Shown piece by piece: positions 12,820-24,800 of a stretch of DNA of 64,000 bases (the first letter of the stretch is position 1; each line of letters begins with the position of its first letter). The translations under genes were made by a program, and so were the position numbers. Below the pieces are notes generated by a model. The model searched no databases, was not told the DNA's origin, and saw only the letters and a program-made list of their open reading frames with translations. Origin of the DNA: Isoperla grammatica (Eukaryota > Arthropoda > Insecta > Plecoptera > Perlodidae); contig OX246739.1 of the NCBI GenBank assembly GCA_945910005.1, positions 9,274,292 to 9,338,291 of the forward strand. The letters run 5' to 3'.

Positions 12820-12987
12820 CTAACTAAACTTGATTTCGATTTTCACGCCGTTGACGTCATCAATCCATTCCTCTATTCCTTTATCAGGTGATGAATAATA
12901 CATTGATAAATACTTATAATGTTAATGTATGTAAGTTGAGCCTACCTTTTTTAGCAGCAGCTTCTATCTTCCGTTGCAGCCGCATGC
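12820..12987 (-). CDS. Two terminal exons of a small gene (partial, upstream join unresolved)
   Basis: A 42-nt exon (12987-12946) lies between acceptor CATCTAG and donor AAAAAAG/GTAGGC. It is followed by a 59-nt exon (12878-12820) ending in TAG. They join phase 1 to phase 1 and read MRLQRKIEAAAKK then GIEEWIDDVNGVKIEIKFS, which looks like a genuine conserved C-terminus. The last acceptor (GATAAAG) is weak; an AG six bases on keeps the frame and drops two residues. The first exon needs a phase-1 partner upstream. The start exon at 16961-17070 ends in phase 2, so at least one exon is missing or they belong to different genes. Confidence 0.5.
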
Positions 12988-13148
12988 CTAGATGACAAGA
13001 CGTGTTGGTGAAAGGTTGATTAAATGAAATAAAATTAAATACTCACTGCAGTGCATTAAAATCAAGATGCATATTATATAACATGGAAGAGGCATACTAT
13101 ATCTATAAATATATTATCACCAACATGGCCTTGAGCACTCTTTTGAGT

Positions 13149-13302
13149 AAGGCCCGGTATTATAAGTCGCCGCTAAATATTTAGCATGTTGCTTACTTTT
13201 TATCTCCGTGGTAACTACAAACCTCCACTCATAAGTGGCATGGATAAAAGAAGTTAGCATCGGGCTGACAATTTAGCGGTCAGTATAATATTACTGTGCC
13301 TT
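13149..13302. mobile_element. MITE with about 30-bp inverted ends
   Basis: The left end (AAGGCCCGGTATTATAAGTC) matches the reverse complement of the right end (AAGGCACAGTAATATTATAC), both followed by CCGCTAAAT. The interior has a GTGGTAAC...CCATGC-type core shared with the element at 35229-35360. Confidence 0.55.
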
Positions 13303-13320
13303 TTGCCCGGTTCCCATGCT

Positions 13321-14062
13321 TTCAAGTCGAACGCTTTGGCCAATCGTAGCCATTAACGCCAACGCTGGCACCGCCTCCTCGACGTTCGACAAGAATGCTA
13401 CGGGCAACGGTTGGCTAACTTCCTACGTCAACGTCCGACGTAAAATGGCGGGTTCTTATGCTTTTACGTCGGATGCTAACGTCGGATGTTGGCCAATTGT
13501 AGCCATTTACATAAATCGCTGACACCGCCCCCTCCCCCCCCCCCCCCACAACGTTCGTCGAGAACAAGGTCCGCTTGATCTCCGACTAGCGGAGGCTCGT
13601 CGAACTCTCAAGCTAGGTCGTCGCAGTCCATTCAACAATGTTAAAAAATACATGTTAATTCAAATGGGAAAAACCTTGGAGAAACGTTAAAGATAACATA
13701 TGAAGTGATATGACAAAATAACTATGACCTAAAAGGACATATCATCACACTATTTAAAGATTGTTACTCATTGCATTCCATCAAAATGTCTCATTTACGG
13801 GTTTAAAGTTTGTTTTTTCCTCTTATGCGATGATGACTTTTCAGCCATTCATTTTTTGTTTAAAGTAGGTATTAGTTTACATGATCTACCGCGTAGCCTA
13901 TATTTAATTATAAACGCTGTTTTTGTAGTGGGCGACAAAATGGTGGTTTTGGTTCTCTTGCGACAACCTAACTTGCGAGTTCGACGAGCCTCCGCTAGGC
14001 GGAATCAAGTTGACCTTGGTCGAGAATTCTACGAGCTACGGTTGGCCAACGTCCGTTGTTCA
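13321..14062. repeat. Nested inverted and direct repeat block
   Basis: Segments 13480-13630 and 13938-14062 are diverged inverted copies sharing AGCGGAGGCTCGTCGAACT. The segments 13337-13414 and 13491-13570 are direct copies with GGCCAAT.GTAGCCATT. A C run (about 13537-13547) sits within. This looks like a decayed MITE cluster; TSDs are not visible. Confidence 0.5.
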
Positions 14063-14304
14063 GTTCGGTAGTTACATTAGCCATATTTTTCTGGGTAATC
14101 GATACCTCGTGTAGAAACGTCCCGTCTATTATGCATGATATAGTTATTGCTGTATTGTGTCTCTTCAATTTGTCAACTTTCAAATCTTAAATTCATCTTA
14201 TTCGAAGGTGTTAGCTGTTACACTATTCCAGACGATTAACAAAATTAGCATATAAACATCTAGGCCTAACTGAGCACTATCCTTCCCTGTAGACATATCT
14301 TCAT

Positions 14305-14375
14305 AAACTATTAGCGGTAAAACGGGAGACTTGATTGGGGAGGTTGCCGGTTCGATACCAGACAGAGGCCATTCT
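14305..14375 (+). mobile_element. tRNA-like SINE head
   Basis: It has a good pol III B box (GGTTCGATACC at about 14349-14359) with an AGCGGTAAAACGG A-box-like sequence upstream. No proper cloverleaf is visible, so this is a SINE head or pseudo-tRNA, not a tRNA gene. Confidence 0.4.
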
Positions 14376-14497
14376 TAGAGGTCAGTCACAAGGTGAATAC
14401 TGGGATTGAGTCATATTAGTCATACTGATGGCTCTCAGACGTTCCTTCCTAACCATGCGAACATCTTAGTACGGTATTGAATTAAGAAATTTAAAAA

Positions 14498-14785
14498 AAT
14501 CACATTTAGAGTCTACCCACTCAGTAACGAAACTGATTTCCAGTGGGGGACTTTAATTTAAAGTGACTAAACCAACCCTGTAGGCTTCTAACACCATCGA
14601 CGAGTAAGCAACAACCAATCAAAGATCGATATTTCAAATACGAAACATATGAATCAATGATTAGGCAGTGCGAACACCTGCGGACAAATGTCAGAATCAG
14701 CAAGGCTGATTCAGAACAACTTTTAATTTATTGAGTGCTTCGTTGTAAGGACGGCTCCAAAGTCACCGTCCACTTATTCATAAGA
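14498..14785 (-). repeat. Three-copy retroposon-like family, copy A
   Basis: It is an inverted, diverged copy of the segment at 24312-24603, sharing TAGAGTCTACCCACTCAGTA, the AAATATCGATC and TGTCCGCAGGTGTTCGCACTG blocks and the AAGCACTCAATA block (here reversed). The element ends in a T/A-rich tail, as retroposons do. Confidence 0.65.
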
Positions 14786-14828
14786 AAAAAAGTGACGGAA
14801 CTGAATTCATTTTAGAAGTTAAAAAACT

Positions 14829-14905
14829 TCTGCCTGAACCGAGATTAGAGCCTGGAACCTTCTACATTGGAAGCAGGGATGCTAGCCCCTGGACCAACGA
14901 GCCAT
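14829..14905 (-). mobile_element. tRNA-derived SINE head, family 1
   Basis: Reading GGCTCGTTGGTCCAGGGG then CTGCTTCCAATGTAGAAGG, it has an A-box-like TGGTCCAGGGG and a degenerate B box. The central CTGCTT..AA..AAGGT block is shared with the copies at 17166-17232 and 23671-23742. Confidence 0.5.
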
Positions 14906-15136
14906 TTAAAATTAAATCAATAAGCATATTAAAATACCTATGGTTTGTATTCAAACCAGCTTAGGCACTTGCAGAAATGTATCATTTAATGCATTTTTTA
15001 CTAACTCTCATTGCAAATGGTGCCGGTTTTAAAAACCAATTGGCAGGTAAAGCTCAAGACCTAGGGTTATTGTATAGGACTCAAAATGGCAGAATTAACC
15101 TTTTCACCATAGACAAGCCCCTTCAGTCATGATTGC

Positions 15137-15205
15137 CATTGGCCAGTGTCGAACCTGTGCCTTCTAGATTAAAATACCGCGTCTTACCGCTGAACTACCG
15201 GCATT
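15137..15205 (-). mobile_element. tRNA-derived SINE head or pseudo-tRNA
   Basis: On minus it reads TGCCGGTAGTTCAGCGGTAA (A box) and later AGGTTCGACACTGGCC (B box), spaced as in a tRNA. The acceptor stem does not pair well and the anticodon arm is disrupted, so a functional tRNA is unlikely. Confidence 0.5.
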
Positions 15206-15928
15206 GATAAAATTTGTACCGATTCCAAGACCAAGCAACGTAAATAATTCTTGTTGCTTACTAAATCATCATGACCAACAAAACAATTTGATTATAACTA
15301 GCAATTTGTTATTGTAATATGCCAAGTGGATATTCAATCTGTCAGCTCTATGTTGTTGATGTGTAACAGCTCTAGCATGGCTACAGAGCATTGAGATTAG
15401 TCTCTGTTGGAGAGCCTAGTTTCAGCACTGACGCTCACACAAAGGATGGCTTCGCTCACTGTCTCACTTTGCTTTATGATTGCATCCTAGAGCAGCAAGA
15501 TAGTGAGCAGCGCAAGGTATTCAAATAGTGTTGAATATGGGTGCGATTATCCACTCGGTATCTCATAACATCAAACTTTGACACTTTATAATAATTATAT
15601 TTACTGTTTATACATACCTATTAATTTCGATAAAACTGTAGCAACTATTCAATTGTGCGATGCGATTTAAAACAAATTATAATAACACTTTCGAGACTAA
15701 TTCATTATCTCCTACTTAGTAGTAGTTAAATTTTGATTATAAAACCGAAATTTGAACAAGCACAGTTTTGTTTTTGTTGTATGAAACAAATGAATGGACA
15801 ATAATACTGTTCAAGTCAAAGACTTTGGGAAATAAAAAGGTCCACTCAATCTCCGTAAGATCGTTTAATTAATAAATAATAAGACGTTAAGCCCAAATAT
15901 CAATCAATCAATCAAGTAAATAAATAAA

Positions 15929-16132
15929 TGAATGAATGAATGAATGAATGAATGAATGAATGAATGAATGATTGAATGAATGAATGAATGAATGAATGAA
16001 TGAATGAATGAATGAATGAATGAATGAATGAATGAATGAATGAATGAATGAATGAATGAATGAATGAATGAATGAATGAATGAATGAATGAATGAATGAA
16101 TGAATGAATGAATGAATGAATGAATGAATGAA
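15929..16132. repeat. (TGAA)n tetranucleotide microsatellite, about 51 units
   Basis: The tract is nearly perfect, with one interruption (GATT at about 15969). Minus-strand open frames of repeated His-Ser-Phe-Ile across it are artefacts of the repeat. It directly abuts, and probably truncates, repeat-family copy B. Confidence 0.97.
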
Positions 16133-16139
16133 AGAAAGC

Positions 16140-16385
16140 AACAAAGCACTCAATAAATTCGAAGTTCTGAATCGGCCTTGTTGATTCTGACACTTGTCCG
16201 CAGATGTTCGCACTGTCCAATCACTGATTCATATGTTTCGTATTTGAAATATCGATCTTGATTGGTTATCGCTCACTCGTCGATGGTATTCGGATCCTAC
16301 AGGGTTGGTTTAGTCACTTTAAATGAAAGTCCCCCATTGAAAATCAGTGTTATTACTGAGTGGGTAGACTCTAAATGTGAATTTA
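16140..16385 (+). repeat. Three-copy retroposon-like family, copy B (truncated)
   Basis: It begins AACAAAGCACTCAATAAATT and runs through AAATATCGATCTTGATTGG to GGGTAGACTCTAAATGTGAA, followed by a TTTATTTATTTT tail. It matches the copy at 24312-24603 but lacks its first part, replaced by the tetranucleotide array. Confidence 0.7.
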
Positions 16386-16960
16386 TTTTTTTATTTATTT
16401 TATAAATAAATAAAGTGATAGAAAAACTGATTTAGAGTGGAGGCTAGTGCCACCACTCTCAACGCCGCCTCGTTCAGACCCAGAGTCGAGGTCTACTTGA
16501 TCTCCGCATAACCAGGGTCGATATAGAGAACTACTCTATCGATGAATCACAGACGATAAAGAAGTTTTATTTCCCTAGTATGCGGCTTTGATCACCAAAT
16601 ACATTTGAAAATCTGGCCGAGCAAGCTCGGTCATGTAGTGCGAACTCGCTATTGTTTTGAAGAACGACGAGAGATTTGTGATGTTTACAATATGAAGTAT
16701 AATCTTTGTCGTTTGTATTTCATTTTTTTCGTTGATGTTGATGATGATAATGATGATGATGACGGAATGTTGCACCGCAAAGATATCTAAATTATACTGA
16801 AGAACAAGTGTCCCACGAATGAATACGAGACAGTTTAACACCCATTTCTGTATCGACCCGCACACTTTTGAGGTTAGTTTTTGCATGCGCATGACAAATC
16901 TAACGAGATTTCAGTGCCTACTGTAAGCAATATTGATAACATAATAAATATAACACTTAC

Positions 16961-17070
16961 CTGTTGTGGCGTGCGTCGGCTTTATGATTAGGCCCTACCT
17001 GAACATCTGCTTTTGCCTTATCAATAAACTCGCAATACGCGCACTTGTAGGAGAGAGTTGCAGACTCCAT
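16961..17070 (-). CDS. Start exon of a small protein with a possible zinc-binding motif (partial)
   Basis: The ATG at 17070-17068 has A at -3 and G at +4. The exon runs 36 codons plus two bases to a strong donor (CAACAG/GTAAGTG). It reads MESATLSYKCAYCEF and continues to NHKADARHN. The Cys-x2-Cys followed 16 residues on by His-x5-His could bind zinc. An internal GTTCAG/GTAGGG is an alternative donor (phase 0). Direct joining to 12987 gives a stop after about ten residues, so a middle exon is probably missing. Family not recognised. Confidence 0.45.
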
Positions 17071-17165
17071 CTTTAAAATGATTCTCACGTGACATATCTT
17101 CGAGATCTGTTTTCAAAATCCGAGTATTCCGAGCTAGCTCAGATGCTAATGAAGAACGATACGGA

Positions 17166-17232
17166 GCGATTCAAACCGGGATTTGAACCCTGGACCTTGA
17201 AAAGCAGGAATAACCCACAGAACCAACGAGCA
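17166..17232 (-). mobile_element. tRNA-derived SINE head, family 1 (best preserved)
   Basis: On minus it has the A-box-like GCTCGTTGGTTCTGTGG and a strong B box GGTTCAAATCC, with the shared CTGCTTTTCAAGGTCC centre. The stems are too poor for a working tRNA. Confidence 0.6.
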
Positions 17233-17881
17233 CAAGATTCAATTGAGAGGGCTGTGACACCACAGGCGGACAAACAATTTGTTGCTAGGCAACTCCCATT
17301 GTTGTATCTTTCTTCGATTGGTGCATAAGCATAATATTCAATGTTTGTCCGAAGCAAAACACGGCAACACGGCTATTTTTAGAATTGAGTCTTGTGCTCA
17401 CCACATTTGCGCAAAACCGATGCTCACGTCTGATCCCAAGATTATGAAGTTAAAATTGTAAATTAAATCGTCTAAAATCAACATTACAAGATAACTAGGG
17501 GAGAAATAAATAAACTAAAATCAAATTTCGCGTGGTTCTGCTTTGTTTGTTTTTGTGTCTAATGAAATTTGGAACATTCACAAGTTTCGACGCAAAGTGA
17601 ACGCCACTATAGGTTTGTGGCAAAAGTAGTAGTTCGTAATTTTGTTTAGTTTATATATAAATTATAATTTGTTTCGATTTTCGTTTTGATATAAGTTATT
17701 GTATGTTATTATGTGCATTATGGCAACAGCTTTGGCTGCAGAGACCGAATAAAGGTTGTTATCATTAGCAGTTACTTACAGTACCTAATATTTGTTTGCA
17801 AACAAAATTGTGACAAAATGTTAGATAACCATATTAAAGTAATTTTAACCCGATCCTGTCCTATATTTATTTGAGATACAC

Positions 17882-18033
17882 TTAGGACCGGTATTAAATA
17901 TCGTAATAGGAAAGTTATTTGTAGCAATTAAGATATTTAGAGGGTTTCAAGAGTTTTGATTGGTCGTTGCCATGGAGACAACAAGCTATTCGACGTATAA
18001 GTAGTTATTGGGACATTGTAAGACTGGACCTAA
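17882..18033. mobile_element. MITE, copy 1 of a two-copy family
   Basis: The ends TTAGGACCGGTATTA and, from the right, TTAGGTCCAGTCTTA are inverted repeats. The interior (AAGTTATTTGTA, GATTGGT.GTTGCCATG, ACAAGCTATTCGACG) matches the element at 45264-45404 throughout. Confidence 0.65.
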
Positions 18034-18800
18034 TAGTAGCTATAGAGGACTCAAAACTAACATAGATAGCGCTGCTAAGCAACCTCCTTTCAGCGCCATT
18101 GATGAATAATAACAATACAACAACAATGAAAATTGACAGCTAGACCACTCCTAATAGAAGTTTATTTTCTTGCCACCAGAATGCGTCTAGTGTATTTTGA
18201 GTGCTCTATACCGCAAACTTCTAATGGCGTTTTCCGATAGGCAAACGATGGGCGCACTGCCCCATCTATTGTTTTGTTGTTCTAAACACAACGCCAGTAC
18301 AGCCATTGGAAAACGCCATAAGCTATGCACAATCATTCTTGTATTGAGCAATATATGGAAGTATATAATAGCTATAACTAGGAAAAACTTAAGATGTGGA
18401 TTGTTGTTTTTAAATGAAAGCGCACAATTCTTTTATATTGAACAATGGTGCAAACTTTGAGAGCTTTTGGCCAGAATGTTCGTGAATGTAGACATACTGG
18501 TTTATCAACTCACACGTAAATACCCTGAGCCAGTTACACTACACATGCGCACAGGCACATAATATCACATGCTCTACTTGGTGCGTAAATACCACAGTAA
18601 GATTAACGCTGTTTTACTTTTGACTGCAGATTACTATTTTATTTGGTGAAAATTTTGTGACAAAACAAACCATAGTATATAATATGTATACATTTTTTTT
18701 TTTTTTTTTACATAATACTTTGTTCCATGTAAGCTGTCTGTGTCAGTGCGTATTGGTTGTGTAGACTCAGAATGCGGGGCTATAAAAATAAACTATACTC

Positions 18801-21800
18801 TTAAGCTTCGGGTTCGGGTTCGGGTTCGGGTTCGGGCTCGGTTTCGGGTGCGGGTTCTTCAGGAGCATCGGCATTCTCCATATCGGTGACTTCCTGTTCC
18901 TGTTCCTGCGCCATTTCATTGGCAGACGATGCGGGGTCCGGACTGGGAATGACCCTTTTGCCTTTCGTGCGTTTATCCCAATCTTTAGCAACCACTTTGA
19001 GAGCTTCCTTGCGTTCATGGAACTCTTTAGCCCCCTTCCTGACATTCTTCTTCCATTCATCCCATTCTGCCCTGGTGAGTTTCTTGACGTCGCCACTCGG
19101 CAACAGAGATTGTCCCTTCTTCTCGCGAGCCTTTTCTTCCGCCGACGCGACCGTTCCCGATATCCATTCGGTCCAATCCTCCGCAACTCCCGTGATGTTG
19201 GCCATCCAATCGGCCCAATCGCGAATCTCTTTGGACGGAATCCCTCCTGTCACTTCCGCACCGCCGGTACCGCTGACGCGAGCCTCCGCCTCCGTAAGAA
19301 CGCCGTCCATCCAGGTAGCAACCTTTTCCGCGACGTTCGTGACCACCTCGCTCATACCCTCGGGCGAGTGCTGGTCTTCGTCTGCCTCCACCAACGCTGT
19401 GAATTTCGCCTCCAAAGTTTTCTGGAGTTTCTCTTTTCTTTCAGTGTCTTCACCATCCGGCATATCTTCAATCACATGACCTAGCTGTTCAAGGACTGAG
19501 CCGAACGTTAAATTCGGAAGGTCGCCTTCCGCGACATTGGCAGCACCTTCTTCAATGGCTTCCTGTGCGACGGAGTCTCCTAGCTCAGAGATCTTTCCCT
19601 CTAGACCTGCTCCTTCTCCGTCCCCATCAGCAGCTCCCGCTCCGTCAGCAGCTCCCGCTCCATCAGCTCCCGCTCCATCAGCAGCTCCTTCTTCAGCAAC
19701 CTCCGCTAGACCTTCTTGCGGTTCCACTTTCAGAACTCCGTCATCTTCGTTTGTTACCTTGTATGACTGCTCATCGCTACCTGTCTTTGACTTGGACGAT
19801 GCTTTCGATGCAGAACCTTTGGTGGATCCTTTGGGTGAACTCGTCGATGATTTAGACTTTCCTGCGGATGTTTTTGATGTACCCCCAGCCCCAGCATTGG
19901 CACCACCAGGTGAAGATCCTTTGGGTGAGCCTCCACCTCCACCTCCACCTGCACCTCCACTCTTAGAGCTAGGTGATTTAGTAGCAGATTTTGATGAGCC
20001 AGCAGCGTTGGCAGATGATTTGGATGAACCACCTGCATTTGTAGCAGATTTAGATCCACCTCCAGATTTGTTGGCTGAAGACTTGCTACCACCTGCTGCG
20101 CTGGCTGATGACTTGGATTTGGCTGAGGCGTTTTTGCTTGACTTAGCTGAGCCTACGCCGCTTGATCCTCCTCCTTTCTAATGAAAAAATCACGTGATTA
20201 GATCGTATACAAAACACTATAAAAACCAAAAGACAAAGACTACCTTACACAATAATAATATCAAAAATACAACCCAAAATAATTTAAATTTATCGTTTTG
20301 AATATTTTGTTGCTTTACTACGTATCTAGTTCAAGACGTTGGAGATTTATTGAAGGGCAGGGACTATTAGATTTTCATTTATATTACTCGTACATTAGCA
20401 TGTGTAGTCCAAATTCATCGTGTATTTACCGTGTGCAAATGCAAGTAGGTTGCTACACGGGTACCAACTTGTGCGCCGGTAATAGCTCTGGGTTAACCAC
20501 GTAATGCGACGCACTGCCGTGTAAACACGTCAAGTATTAAGTACTAGAGTAATATAGACACAAATAATATTCAAATGGCCCAAGGGAGGAATCGGCAAAT
20601 GCGAGGAACTCTAGCTGTCAGCGCGACTATTGGCAGGGTATGGGGCGACCCTTTCTACTGAGAATTTTATGGCTCGTCTCTTTGCTTCTTACGGTGTGGC
20701 CATTATTAATCAATACCAATCATTTTTATATATTTTTTCTCATTGTGATTTCTTGTTGTATTTTTTTTTTATGTATTGTAGGCCAAGAATAAATTGAAAA
20801 TAAAATAATAATAGCGGTACTAATGTGTTCATTAAATCAGCAGGTTATGTTATGTAATTGTAGTTGAATAACACACGTCATATCAGTACCCAAAGCCACC
20901 TGACGGATATGTACGAATACAAAATGACGATGTTGGCCTCAGTTACTAACGGACGTTATTCTCACTACCAACAATAGCCTACACGTTCTTAATCCATTGG
21001 GAAGAGTGAAAGAATGACTGCTATAAAAGAAAATGTCGAATTGAATAATTGAATGTTATAGTACTACGATTGATCGTTCACATTGATTCAACCATTCAAC
21101 CTAGGTAGTCACATTTATTTCCTCATCTTGCCACGGTGCCTATCTTACTCTACTTTTACTTAAGGCACGACTATAATAATATCCACCATTTAAACCGTAT
21201 TCAAAATTCGTAATTACTTATCTTATAAATTATACTAAGGCATATAGCCTATAACATGGATGTAGTCACCAACTTAAAACTTCCACATATCTTTTACCAA
21301 GGGTTAAAATCATAATACTTGTGACGCACGCCCCAAACACATTACCCTAACTAAACTATCTAAACCAGGGGTGCCCAACTTAATTTAGAAGTGGGCCACA
21401 TAGCTTAATTATTCAATGTTGGCGGACCACATCAACTTAACTATATATATATGATAGGTAGAAGGAAAGACCCCGGTTATTCTATATCTACCTATATCAA
21501 ATTCCCCGTCAGCAAATGGTGTTCCCCCCGCTGATAGTAAATGTGCACTGTGCAACACGAAAACTAGCGCGGACAGACGCTTGGTTCTCATTTAACTTCT
21601 TTTTAAACATACTTTGCTGCGAAACAAGATTTACTTTTTCAATTCGAATTAATCCTTCATTTTATTACACTCGTTTTTGTGATTCGAATCATGACGCCTT
21701 TGCAAGATCACAACTAAAAGGGTGAAACATATTTGCGGGGACACTTGTATAACCAGTAGCATTTGTTATCTGTGCCAGTAGACTCCTCGCCAGTTAGTAA

Positions 21801-24800
21801 GTCGGATGTCGACACAGAAAACAATAATACCCCCAGCCCTAGTAGGCTGGATGTAAGAGAAGGCCCAACTGGCCTTAATCACGCCTAAAAATAAAGACAT
21901 TTATCCATCTATCTATCTATCCTTGGCTTCCAAGAAACTAGGCTTGAATGAGAACAAAACTAGAAGTAGAAACCAAAGAATTAAGATAACTTTTCGCTGC
22001 GAGGTCTAAAATATAGTTATACACATATCCACCGAATAAATTTCAAAACAATGTGCTTTCAAATAATATTGAGTTTTCTTCGTAGGTTTAGTTGTGAGAC
22101 TAGAATGTAAATTGGAGGTGTGGGCCAGATGAAAGGGCTTGGCGGGCCGCATGTTGGGCACCCCTGATCTAAACAATACTTTTACCTGTTCGTCGTCCGC
22201 GACACCACCGGCATCCGCCCCATCGGCACCGCCACCGCCGTCTCCCCCTTCGCCGCCATCACCCCCGTCACCGCCATCTCCCCCGTCGCCACCATCTCCA
22301 CCATCGGCACCGCCACCGCCATCTCCCCCGTCGCCGCCATCTCCCCCGTCACCGCCATCTTCCCCGTCACCGCCATCTCCACCGTCACCGCCATCACCGC
22401 CATCTTCACCGTCAGTCTGATCGGCATCAGTATCTGCCCCAGTCTCGTCTCCGGACTCATCGCCCTCACCGGGCTTCTTCTTCCTCCCCTTCTTCCCCTT
22501 CTTACCGCGCCTCCTTCGTCGCGGTCGTGTGCAACGACAGGAACACTTGCACTGCGGGAATGGCCGCGGGGGCGGGGGGGGACAACTCGGACAACACGGT
22601 TCGTCTAGAATCTCTTGGATCGCGCAACAAGGTATCGGTCTTTTACACGGACGTTTCTTCTTGTGTTTCCTCCTAGGGGGACAGCACGGCGGCAAGAGTG
22701 GCGGCATGGGGCTGCAGCACAGCGGCGAGCAGAGGAGCAAGCTGAGTATGCCGAGGGCCTTCGAGCAGGGTGACGACGTCCCGTCCGGGTCGTTCAAGAG
22801 ACTCTCGATCCAGCAGGCGACCTTCTCGGCGGCAGCGATCATCAGCCGAGAGATCAGGCTCGTCGCGTCGATCGGGGGCGGCGGGATCCCGGCCAGATCG
22901 GCCAGACGCTCCAGGATCGTGTTGATCAACTCCTCCAGACGAGTGGGCCTCCTGTTCGGGTGTTCGTACTCGGCAATCTCCGTCGCCTCGTCGGCTACTT
23001 CGGTGAGTAGGCTTCTCAACCATTCCTCGTCGGTCAGTTCCGGGGGAGGGCATGGTATACACACCTTCTTCTTCTTCTTCCGTTTCTTTCTTTTAGGTCG
23101 GTTTGCCGCCTTTCCACGTCTTATAAACTCTTTAATTTCCCTGCAATGATAACGAACGTTATTACCGATTCAAATATTTTTAACGGAAAATTAATTTTTG
23201 ATCAATAACAAAGTTTAGTTTCCGCCGTGCTCAACTTCGAACAAAGAAGGGTATGGGTCGAATGGACAGTCGGTCCTTACACGTGCTCCTCAACTCAGTC
23301 TTTCCTCAAACTCGCCCAACCACCAATCACAGAGCAGCATTGCCATGTGGAGGACTGCTCTGTGATTGGTGGTTGGGCGAGTCTGAGGAAAGACTGAGTT
23401 GAGGAGCACGTGAGGAACGACTTTGCATTTGACCTTAGTTTATAATACGCGTTATAGATTCCTTTTCGAATTTAGGCATGAGACTTTAAATTGTTACATA
23501 TCGTACTTTCATACATCATACATCGATTTACAGATATGTCCACAATCTGCAGTCCTATAACTTTTGTGTGTAGTTGTATCTTATACCAACTACCACCACT
23601 GATGAACTCCTCAATTTTGAATAGGCCTAGAAACTATGTTAACTGACTAGAAAATCTTCAAAGAAAATATGTGTCTCGTTGGGCTAGTGGTTTATTTCTG
23701 TTTCCAATGCAGAAGGTCCAAGGCGTGGTTCAGCCAGGGTTTTTCTGACTTTGTAAATAGACTTCAATCTATCTGTGTTGTATTCAAGGTCGAATCCTTG
23801 TGTGACCCGGGTAGTTGTGTGATCGGGTAGTTGTGTGACACTGGTGGTCACGTCAAGGTCGAGTCCTTGTGTGACCCGGGTAGTTGTGTGCCCCGGGTAG
23901 TTGTGTTACACGGGTAGTTATGTGACACTGGTGGTCACGTCAAGGTCGAATCCTTGTGTGACCCGGGTAGTTGTGTTACACGGGTAGTTGTGTGACACTG
24001 GTGGTCACGTCAAGGTCGAATCCTTGTGTGTTCAAGGATGGGTATATACTTACTCGGGAGTCATGTGGAAGTCGTCCGCCAGGATCTGTCTTAGACGTTC
24101 CAACTGAACATCGTTAAGGATGCCTTTATAACACTCCCAGTTTGCTCTCACGAGGCTGAAAAAGCAGAGATTCACATATTTTATTACTTAGTTCATATTA
24201 TTACGGCGTGGATTGTATATTATAAGGATCACAGTATAGTGTGGTTTTATTTTTTATATTCGCCTACATACTATTATGTAATTATTTATTTATAAAGAAC
24301 GAGGGAAAAACCTTTGGGAATAAGTAAACGGTGACTTTGGAGCCGTCCTAGCAACGAAGCACTCAATACATTCAAAGTTGTTCTGAATCGGTCTTGTTGA
24401 TTCTGGCATTTGTCCGCAGGTGTTCGCACTGTTCAATCACTGATTCATTTGTTTCGTATTTGAAATATCGATCTTTGATTGGTTATCGCTCACTCGTCGA
24501 TGGTGTTCGGAGCCTACAGGGTTGGTTTAGTCTGTTTAAATTAAAGTCCCCCACTGCAAATCAGTTTAGTTACTGAGTGGGTAGACTCTAAATGTGAATT
24601 TATTTTATTTATTTTTATTTATTTATTTCTGAATGCAAGTAAGGGTTAAATTAAGAATGGAGAGATAACTATTGTGTGTTAACATTTGAGCTGTCAATAT
24701 GCTCACCATAAAACACGAGAATTTGAGCAAGTATATCCCCCTATAAACTTTACGGAAATGATTACCTATATTATGTCATCGTAAACGATTAAAACAGTAA

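Noticed and set aside
15904..16220. Minus-strand frames of repeated His-Ser-Phe-Ile
   Set aside because: They are translations of the TGAA microsatellite, open in all three frames because the unit has no stop.
17166..17232. Functional tRNA gene
   Set aside because: The A and B boxes are recognisable but the acceptor and anticodon stems do not pair; other copies share the same unusual centre, so it is a SINE.
19537..20181. Plus-strand Pro/Ala/Ser-rich frame
   Set aside because: It is the antisense of the Ser/Gly/Ala-rich part of exon 5 of the 949-aa gene.
23785..24030. CRISPR-like regular repeats
   Set aside because: The units are direct minisatellite copies with variable, related spacers in an animal intron; no cas genes.
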